DNA of 64,000 nt from Panaeolus papilionaceus. Lineage: Eukaryota; Basidiomycota; Agaricomycetes; Agaricales. The notes under the pieces are model-generated. The model was not told where the DNA came from and searched no databases. It saw nothing but the letters and a program-made list of their open reading frames with translations. Of this stretch, positions 56,636 through 64,000 are shown piece by piece. The stretch spans positions 2,232,001 through 2,296,000 of the forward strand of contig JADNRZ010000002.1 of assembly GCA_015501605.1 (NCBI GenBank). Reading direction: 5' to 3'. The position numbers were made by a program, and so were the translations under genes. How positions within the stretch are numbered: position 1 is the stretch's first letter; every line of letters starts with the position of its first letter.

Positions 56636-58572
56636 TCAACTTGGCGTCTGGTAATTATATGTTCCTGTGTTTGTAGCCCTGAGGTGCACCGGCAATGTTG
56701 GAACCATCTGTTGGTGTCCTGTCCCACCATTCACAGCGTTCCCGACAACTGTATTGGCCACAGCAGGTGTCCGAGGTGTCCCAACTGTAGTCTGATTGCT
56801 AAAGAAGCTTGTGTAGGTAGTTGGAACTGCTGAAGCAACATTACCAGTTGTGGCAGGTTGCGGTGTGCCCCTTCCAGAGCCCGCATTGCCCTGTACAGCG
56901 CCATACTGTCCATTATACCACGAGTAAGACTGTTGTAAGGAACTAGACCCGTAAGGCTGCTGATTAGTTGTTCCAATTGCGTACGACTGTTGTCCGTAAT
57001 ATGACTGTTGTGTTGGTATTGAGGTTGGGATGTAATTATAATATGTAGCAGGCTGTGCAGATTTGAATGCATATTGAGCTGCTGGTTGTCTATATGCACC
57101 TTGCAGTGGCGTTGCATATGCGTAATTTGAGAATGTATTAGCTGTAACTGGCGTGGCAGTGGTAGGTGTTGGTACTGTAGTCGCTGGTGTAACTGCGGTG
57201 GCTCCTCCCGGTTTAATTTTGACGGTTGAATCATCGCGGAGCACATTCGTTCGATTGGGTGGCAAGTTTCCGTGCCAACCTTTGGATGGTTCGAGGGCAA
57301 GTGTTTTATGAAGTTTGTGCATAACAGCAGGAGGAGGTACAAGCGAAAGTGTTTTACTGTTCGCTGTACGAGGTCGAAATGCAGCGAGGATTGTGAGAGA
57401 ATCTAAAATAGCGTGGGCTATGATGCAACAATAATTAACGAGATGAATTTGGGAGATTATAATGTCAAGTGAAACGTACCTGTATCCCATTCCTCCGAAC
57501 CTTCCTCAGCTTGACTTGTCGGGTGTTTGGTCAAACGTTGCATCTGCAATTCTTCTAGCCTGGCGAGGGCCCCTTGATTGTTGTCCAGCAACCTCTGAAT
57601 CGATTTTTCTAACTCGAGATCATTGAGAGCGGACTTGAGCAACTCGACTTCTTCAGGAGGTAGAATTCCTTCTAATTCCAGATCATGATCGGGTTCCGTG
57701 GCGGGGATTTGTTCTGTCTCGAGGGAAGGTGTAATGAGGGCAGGGTCGATAGGCTCTGAACGAGCTGTCTCCGCCGCGAGGGCCCTTCGCAGACGAGCTT
57801 GCTCTTTCCGATAGAGAAGTACTTCTCCCAATCTACGCCTACCAATGTCCTCTCCGTCTTGATCAAATGAGGGTGCAAAGCTAGAATAGAGACCGTAGTC
57901 CAAGAATGAACCAGCTGTCAGCCATCTTGAGGAATTGACAGGCTTCTTGAGAGTAAAAGGTTTTGTAAAGTACGACGCGAGAGTCGGAAGGGGTTTGTCG
58001 TTGGAAGTAGAGGGTGTCGGTAGGATGGCGACTAATTCTGCATTTGCGGGTTGAATGTTGGTTGCATCTGAGACAGAGGCTAGAGATGACCACCAGTCCC
58101 CTCCTGGTAAATGTTGAACGAGTGCATATGATGGTGTTGGACGTGGCGGGGAATGTGAATCTGATTCTGAGAGTATAGAGGTGGCATTTAAAGGTATGCT
58201 TGGACGAGCTGCCTGCTCTACAAGTGAAAGGGCGAGATCACAAAATTGGCGTTGTTGTTCTGCTGTTTGAGAAAGAGCAGCTCTTGGAAAAGAAGAAATT
58301 GGACGTAAATGGGATATCGCAGCTTTTATAGCTGATATAGATGAAGTTGTACTGAGAAGTGAACGTAAAGAAGCTGTTGACTCTGGAGGAAAGACGCGCT
58401 CAAGAAGACCTTGAGAGTCATGAGCGTCTAATATTTTGAGAATTTGTTGACCATTTAAATTGTCGTCGATGTCGTCTGTTCTTTGTTGCTTGTTAGGTTG
58501 AACTTGCAAGTTTTCTGAAGACCTCTTTCTTTTCAGGTCCGCTGTCGAGGATCGCGTCGCACGCGCCATCAT
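56636..58572 (-). CDS. Uncharacterised, probably nuclear, low-complexity protein
   Basis: Two exons, complement(join(56636..57417, 57480..58572)), 624 residues from the ATG pair at 58567-58572. I do not recognise it. The N-terminus is basic with a likely nuclear signal (DLKRKRSSE). A middle region has ordered segments: LPGGDWWSSLASVSD, LPTLASYFTKPFTL, SSRWLTAGSFLDYGLYSSFAP and RRRLGEVLLYRKEQARLRRA, followed by an acidic coiled coil (PPEEVELLKSALNDLELEKS). The second exon encodes a Thr/Gln/Tyr-rich tail (QQSYYGQQSY, SYSWYNGQYG) of prion-like composition. A chromatin-complex subunit is possible but is inference only. It shares 94 bp with divergent MRPL51, and a CT repeat lies just inside that gap. 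Confidence 0.65.
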
Positions 58573-58666
58573 GAAATCCAGGAGCAAAACGTTTTTAAAC
58601 TCCGACCCTCTCTCTCTCTCTCTCTTCAACTCCTTCAACATCAACAATACTAATAACACAACACAA

Positions 58667-59158
58667 ATGTCTTCTTCACAATTACTGCGTGCTTCTCTTC
58701 GTTCAAGACAAGCAAACGGTCATAAAGCTTTTCTTCCAAATATTAGAAAGCTCGTATTCGAGTATTGTGAAAAATGGCCAACATCACAAAACACTCGCAC
58801 TTACCTTCTCAACCACGTTCAAAATTTCGCCCGTGAAAATCCTCATGTTGAAGTCGTAGTAAAGCAGAGGAATCATAAAGAACCTATTGTCCGAGGTTTC
58901 TATGGTGCGTCTAATTTATTTTCCTCATCTATTACAATTATTTTAAACATTCGCTTGCCTATGGTGCTAGTCAACAACAGGGACAAAGTCATCTCCCTAA
59001 AGTCTCTCGAAGTCACAGGAATCCAGAAAAAAGTCCAGCTTCTCCTAGACTCTTCGGGTGCTAAAATCGTTCCCCTTAAACGACGCACTGTGGAAAGTAC
59101 TACTGAATCCGCGAGAGGTATTTGGAGTGGTCTTCACGCGGATCGGCCGACACTATAA
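58667..59158 (+). CDS. MRPL51: Mitochondrial large-subunit ribosomal protein L51/mL43
   Basis: Two exons, join(58667..58904, 58971..59158), 141 residues. The thioredoxin-like L51/S25/CI-B8 domain is evident: FLPNIRKLVFEYCEKWPTS, RTYLLNHVQNFARENPHVEVVV, HKEPIVRGFYVNNRDKVISLKSL and IQKKVQLLLDSSG. The family includes yeast MRPL51, human MRPL43. The basic N-terminus (LLRASLRSRQANG) suits mitochondrial import. ATG 58667 follows the pyrimidine-rich leader (CT)n at about 58605-58624. Confidence 0.93.
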   Translation: MSSSQLLRASLRSRQANGHKAFLPNIRKLVFEYCEKWPTSQNTRTYLLNHVQNFARENPHVEVVVKQRNHKEPIVRGFYGASNLFSSSITIILNIRLPMVLVNNRDKVISLKSLEVTGIQKKVQLLLDSSGAKIVPLKRRTVESTTESARGIWSGLHADRPTL

Positions 59159-59655
59159 GGAGTTTTTCTGGCAAACCTTTGACTGGACGTGAACTTTCTT
59201 CGCACTACCAATCCTACATCCTCCAATCACCCTGATACCTCGGTCTTTTCAGTCTGTTCACACTCTTTTTAGCTTTCACGTCCGAGTCTTGCCCTTGGCG
59301 CGAATCTACTGATACATCACGTGACTTCCGAAATGTACCATAATGATAGAACCAGATTGCACCTTTGCATCTTTAATTTCACTATTATCTTATTCATATC
59401 AAACCATTCATCCTTCTGACTCATGATTCAAATCTGTGCGGCACATCCAGGCCCGTTTTCCTTTCTGTCCAGAAAACGAGGCTAATCTCCCCTCCGACAC
59501 GCCTCCTTCAGAAATCCCATGCACGTGGAAACCGTGAGGCCTCTCGGATACCCTATTCTACATGATCCACGCACTTTTTTTTTTTACTTAAAAGGGTCCC
59601 CCGTACCTCTACTATTAGGCCTTTGACAGGCCCTCCCATTTCTCCCTTCACCAAG
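59159..59655. other. Intergenic region, no gene seen
   Basis: About 500 bp between two rightward genes, with a short T run at 59575-59585 and CCTC-rich promoter-like sequence after 59440. Short frames on either strand lack motifs. Confidence 0.5.
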
Positions 59656-61373
59656 ATGACTATGGTACGTATCTTGTCTCTTATCAGGAAATTATCCTGA
59701 AGCGGCTCCACTAGGCCGAAGACGATCTTTCTTTCGCAAGCACACTTTCCAATGAAGATCTTGCATGGCTTCAAGCAAGCATTATAATAGATTCACCACC
59801 AGTATGTGCAATGTCCGCATTTTGCCTTCCTTGTTTTCTGTCTTACCCATCATCAGACGCCGCCACCAAAGAATAATGATCGGTATTGTAGGACTACAGC
59901 TTATTTCCATGACCCGAGTGCAGACTCAAGTCTCTTGGTGGGTTCACTTCACGTATTCAATTGCACCCTCCCTTATTGATTGCTGTTCGCGTTACGCTTC
60001 AGTCGTCTTTACCTGAGTTTGCGTCCTTTGCCAGGAAATCAACCATAGCACCACAGACACCACCGAAGAAAGAACCTGTTCGTTCAGAATGGCTTTATCG
60101 CCGCCCCAAGTCTCCCATGACCCGGTCAACGGATTCCAGTCCTCGATCGCTCCAGGGACCTTCGACAGGGAGTGGTCATGCATCACCTTCTATGGTCCGT
60201 TCTCTGTCCAACACAAGCTCGATTACGACAAGAAGCAATCCAAGAATTCGACCATTCTACGACGAGTCCGAGTCATCTACCTCTCTACCCTCGCAGGAGT
60301 CCTTCTGGCCAAGCTTCTTCGGCCCACGACCACGTTCTGAGCGTTCGGTACCACTCTTGAAGACTATCCCTTCTGAAAGTCATCTTGGCGAAAAGTCGCC
60401 CCCTTCTCCATCAAGTCATTTGACTCGCATTACTACTGACCAAATATCAGCACCGAAGCCCATTCTCACCCGCCCTCCTTCTGTTTCATCAACCCTCTCC
60501 AGTCTATCAACGTATTCATCGCGTTCGGACAGTCCTACCACCCCTGTCTCGGTCATCGCATCCCCAGCGTCTTCTTTTGCTCGAAGTCGTCGTCCACATC
60601 CCTACCACTACCAACGTCGACAACGTCGGGCAACCCAGGAACCAAGCCCAATGCCATCATCGTGTCCTCCTTCCCGTTCTATTCTTTCTCGTTCACCCTC
60701 CGTCTCTACTAAAAGTTCCATTCCGACAACGACAAGCAAATCAGTCAAATTCGCAGCTATACCTATCGTTCATTATGCAAGCAAAGAATTCTGGGAACTG
60801 GACACAGGGGACAGCTCAATGGGTATCAATGTCGACAGCATGGAAATTGATGAGCATTGTGAGGGACAGGTGACGGAGGATGAAATAGATGACGATGAAG
60901 ACGACGTATCGATGGATACAGCCAGATTTCGAGACCTTGTTTGCGCCACACCGACACCAGAACGCGAAAGGGAGAAAGTCAGAGGACTGAAGCGATTGAT
61001 GGACATGGCCAAAATGCCCATTCCTATCATCGGAATGAACAACGCCACGGTACACCGTTCTTCACCAAACAAGGCCATTATTTCAGCACCTTACCAACTT
61101 GGTGCTTACCCCAGTCAGCTCAACAATTCATCGATGACCTCACTGGGCAGCTTGAAAAAGTCTGGCCATAGACGACCACAGCCCCAATCAGACATTTCGC
61201 AACAGACACGCCGTACGCCTTCCCTTAGGACGGCGCCGTCCATGGAAAGCTTCCGAAGCGGCAAAAGTGCCACTGCGAGAAGCGTGCGCAGTATGGGAAG
61301 CTTTAGAAGTTCTGCAAGTTCCCGAGGTTTGAGGAGCTGGCTCACTCGGACCCTGGGCTGGACAGAAACGTAA
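59656..61373 (+). CDS. Uncharacterised Ser-rich protein with conserved SVKF segment
   Basis: Four exons, join(59656..59664, 59715..59801, 59857..59937, 60003..61373), 515 residues. The first exon codes only Met-Thr-Met. Early exons give an acidic helix (AEDDLSFASTLSNEDLAWLQ) and TAYFHDPSADSSLL. Most of the protein is Ser/Pro/Arg-rich and disordered with many SP/TP sites. A short conserved core, KSVKFAAIPIVHYASKEFWEL, is followed by an acidic run and EREREKVRGLKRLMDMAKM, and the C-terminus has SFRSG/RSMGSFRSS repeats and ends GLRSWLTRTLGW. I know similar proteins only as basidiomycete hypotheticals. The start is chosen because the three small upstream exons keep frame and the stop codon just upstream of the second exon falls in the intron. 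Confidence 0.68.
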
Positions 61374-61687
61374 CCTGTAATAATTTATATACATCGCGTA
61401 CAATGTCTACGTTGGGGCTATCTATTTCTAAGTAGAATCTTTATCATATGTGTATATATACAGACGATTTCTATCTATGGGGGTAATGTTTTGTAGAGTT
61501 ACAACCAGGGATATTAGTACACATGTAGGTATGGAATATGTAGTATGTACATGCACATGCAGAGAAGAACGTGCAAGGAAATTATTACCTCACTTCCTTA
61601 GGATGAAAAAAACATACGAAACACAGGCGGCGTGGTGATGTTTTGGTGGGCCGTAAATCCGTGACGCAGGAAATCTTTTGGCGGTGC
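61374..61687. other. Convergent intergenic region
   Basis: About 310 bp between two stops, AT-rich with TATATA-type sequence around 61449-61460, presumably two 3' UTRs. Nothing else seen. Confidence 0.5.
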
Positions 61688-63249
61688 TTATCGTCCTGCA
61701 AAAATTGCCCTTCGAGGTACCACAATATCGACGTAAAGGTTATCTACTCTTGCTGGATTAATCTCCATGGAGGCCAATGGCATTGGCAAAGGATCGACGT
61801 AAAATGGAACATGTGGATGACAATCATCTTGTTTCTCGTAAGTAGACGGTTGTCGCTGTCGAGTGTTTTGAACGCGGAGAGCAGCATCCATGACGCTTCC
61901 GTAAATGACTGGTGCTCGATAACCACCACCTGGGGTATCAACGTAAGTCGCTGTTGTCCTTTCTTCTCTGGCATGCTGAAGAGCTCGCATGCGGTACTCG
62001 GTACGAGTCCTCTCTAGTTCATCTTCTTCATTTTGGGGTATTTCAAGACCATCCGAGTCAAGGCGAGCTGTAAAAATACAAATGAATGAACAAATTGACA
62101 CGACATGACATGAAGCAACCGGAGAGATGGAACTGTAGACATACCCCAGCCACGCCTTGGTGGATCCGTTCGTCTGGGGGCCACGTTGAAGGGTCGAGAT
62201 TCAGAATTATTATTGCGTTGCAAAAGGCGAGCAGGCTCTCTTCGCGTATAGTTACTTTCTGAGGACGGATGGCCGCTCTGATTGGCAAACTCCCATTCCC
62301 TGCCTTCATTCGGCAACCACAGCGGGAAATCCTGGTCCCGCCAGTTCGAGTAATTTTCGAATTCCTGTGACGAGGACGCATCTTGCGCTTGCCAGTTCGA
62401 GGTAGCCAATGCGAAGTTTCGCTGCAGAATGGAATCCGGAGACAACGTTACTGCTTGGCCAAATCGTCTGGCCTGCAATCCTGCTGAAAATATTCTCCAT
62501 CTCTGTTCCAATAGATCGTCAGGTGCTGAATGGGGATGAGAGGGAGAAGTGGGACGTGGTAGTGGTGGAGCGACATCATGAAATGTCATTTCGGTATTTG
62601 GTTGTGGGGGCATGGTGTTGGTGTTGCTTAAATCACCTGAGTTGGGATTTGATAGCAAAATGTTCAAAGAATTTTCCAAGTGATAACTGAAACGCTCTGC
62701 ATCTCGACGTAAAGCGTAATCACGCGATGCAACCTGCCGACCTCGCGTCGTCGAGGCTGCATTATGTATTGGGGAATTACTTGAAAGGTGTCGTTGCGGA
62801 GGAAGGACATTTAGGATGGGTGAGGAATGTGAACTTGGAGATGGACGATTTGTTGGGCTAGTTTGTGACCCTGCACTCTCGGAATTATCAGAGGTGTGGT
62901 TTGAACTAAACTCGCTTTCAAATCTACGGGACGCCCTGGGTAAATACGGATTGAAGGATTCATAGTAGTCAGCAGTGGCTGTTGTACTGGTTGGTGTAGC
63001 GTTAGTCTCTCGTGTTTCTGCGGCAGACAACAAGAGGGCGTCATGACCTGGATCTACGTCACGGTGTACAGCAGGAATGGGTAGCGCGTTTGGCATGGCA
63101 TTTGAAAGTCGCATCAAATCCTGCCTGACCTGGCTAATACGACTATACGCTGCCTCTATCGCCAAAGACGCCTGATGCCAATTTTGTGGTGTGTAGTCAC
63201 GTTCACTAGAGGAAGAGTTGGATGAAAGGCTTTGAGAAGAAGTTGTCAT
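61688..63249 (-). CDS. Uncharacterised disordered protein
   Basis: Two exons, complement(join(61688..62067, 62145..63249)), 494 residues. I do not recognise it. An N-terminal helix (NWHQASLAIEAAYSRISQVRQDL) is followed by long Ser/Asn/Pro-rich disorder with an alternation of short ordered pieces: DYALRRDAERFSYHLENSL, LLEQRWRIFSAGLQARRFGQ and a Trp/Asn-rich part. The second exon encodes a more ordered C-terminal segment with DELERTRTEYRMRALQHARE and MDAALRVQNTRQRQ, ending in a hydrophobic-basic tail. ATG 63249 is the first in frame; an alternative frame upstream lacks ATG support. No domain is evident. Confidence 0.65.
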
Positions 63250-63518
63250 GAGTTGAACTTTATAGTGGTGATGGTTGTGGGTCAAGTTGAAAAGGCCAGA
63301 ATTACGAATTTTGTTTTAAAGATTGTAATTAAGAAAGGCTTCATCCCAACAATTAGTGCTTTTATACATGTACTGCATCAATAAATTGGGGTTGATCAAT
63401 TATTTGACTCCGCTAAGTATATAAATTTAAATGCTTTTATTATAACAGTCGCGTAAAAGTAAGTATTATAATTAGAAACAAGTAATAAGCAGTCATCTTT
63501 GATGATTCAACTCTTTAT

Positions 63519-64000
63519 ATGAGTCTGCTACGATTCAATCCTTCATCTACTATCTCTTTCATTAGAATGATACACTCTCTTCCCCGTATAACTGCACCGC
63601 AGTCATTGCAAGTCAATTTAACAGATACAGAACAATCTGTCTGCGAATTACTCGACCAATGTGCGACTTACCTCAAACAAGAAAAACAAATATCAACCAC
63701 ATGCAGAATAGCTGGTGGTTGGGTTAGAGATAAGGTCAAATTTCAAGCTGTTCAACTGGTTTATAGTATCCTTCATACCATTTCTTACTATCATAGTTAC
63801 TTGGATCTCAGAGCAACGATATCGATGTCGCTCTCAGTGATATCATGGGTCTGCCTTTTGCACAACATCTATCAGATTACGCCCAAACACGGGGCATTAC
63901 CGTTGGTACTGTCTCCAAAATCGAACAAAACCCAGATCAGTCCAAGCATCTTGAAACCGCCACTTTCAAGGTTTTTGGTTTAGACATTGACCTCGTCAAT
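63519..64000 (+). CDS. CCA1: tRNA CCA-adding enzyme (tRNA nucleotidyltransferase), 5' part
   Basis: Two exons, join(63519..63734, 63797..>64000), continuing past the right edge. The enzyme adds or repairs the 3' CCA of tRNAs in cytosol and mitochondria. The class II polymerase-beta-type head is clear: CRIAGGWVRDKLLGS, then SNDIDVALSD with the catalytic DxD, and FGLDIDLVN. There is a second in-frame ATG at Met17 (RMIHSLPR); the first 16 residues are hydrophobic and basic and could act as mitochondrial presequence, so translation from either ATG could give mitochondrial and cytosolic forms, as in yeast. Confidence 0.93.

Noticed and set aside
1..64000. CRISPR arrays, insertion sequences, LTR elements, tRNA and rRNA genes
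   Set aside because: No repeat-spacer array, transposase, reverse transcriptase, terminal repeats, A/B-box pairs or rRNA sequence were recognised by reading; an eyeball scan can miss a diverged tRNA.

Overview
The window is nuclear DNA from a filamentous basidiomycete, most likely a mushroom-forming agaricomycete. Genes lie on both strands only 70-300 bp apart and are cut by many short GT-AG introns (mostly 45-65 nt). The dynein heavy chain lacks its tail, as reported for Agaricomycetes, and several proteins belong to families I know only from mushrooms. I placed exons by hand; where a gene is complete, the summed exons give an open reading frame divisible by three, which supports the models. 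No tRNA, rRNA, CRISPR array or intact transposon was seen.

Layout. 1-7.6 kb: the 5' part of an unidentified Ser/Pro-rich protein, a Vps38/UVRAG-like subunit of the PI3-kinase/Beclin complex, and a coiled-coil acidic protein. 8.5-15 kb: a secreted S1/P1 nuclease with 5- and 7-nt microexons, a stand-alone cullin-N-terminal-like protein, an HMG-box transcription factor, a decayed dihydroorotate dehydrogenase, and TRAPP subunit Trs31. 15-26.6 kb: a large BTB protein, an FAD-dependent amine-oxidase-like protein, proteasome chaperone Ump1, RanBPM/Gid1, peroxin 10 and the TIM23-associated Mgr2/Romo1. 26.8-32.8 kb: two related secreted proteins facing different ways around a HAD phosphatase; the second adds a CBM19-like Cys module and a 36-nt tandem repeat. 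32.9-43.6 kb: Hsp90 co-chaperone p23 (with a frameshift in a 9-nt repeat), a small secreted or membrane protein, mitochondrial fission WD40 protein Mdv1, a GCNA/SprT protease with SUMO-interacting motifs, a cytochrome P450 with a Cys-rich insert, ribosomal S29 and SmE. 43.8-55.2 kb: the motor half of cytoplasmic dynein heavy chain (21 exons, 3449 residues). 55.3-64 kb: homoserine kinase, three uncharacterised low-complexity proteins, mitochondrial ribosomal L51/L43 and the start of the tRNA CCA-adding enzyme.

Most genes are housekeeping functions (trafficking, organelles, proteostasis, translation, splicing) with no operon-like logic. Many neighbours are divergent pairs sharing 95-205 bp promoters (Trs31/BTB, Ump1/RanBPM, Pex10/Mgr2, SmE/dynein, 56.6-kb gene/MRPL51) or convergent pairs with 70-110 bp between stops. 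The most notable items are the split dynein gene, the secreted paralogue pair with its chitin-binding-like module, the very small exons, the p23 frameshift and the dihydroorotate dehydrogenase pseudogene.
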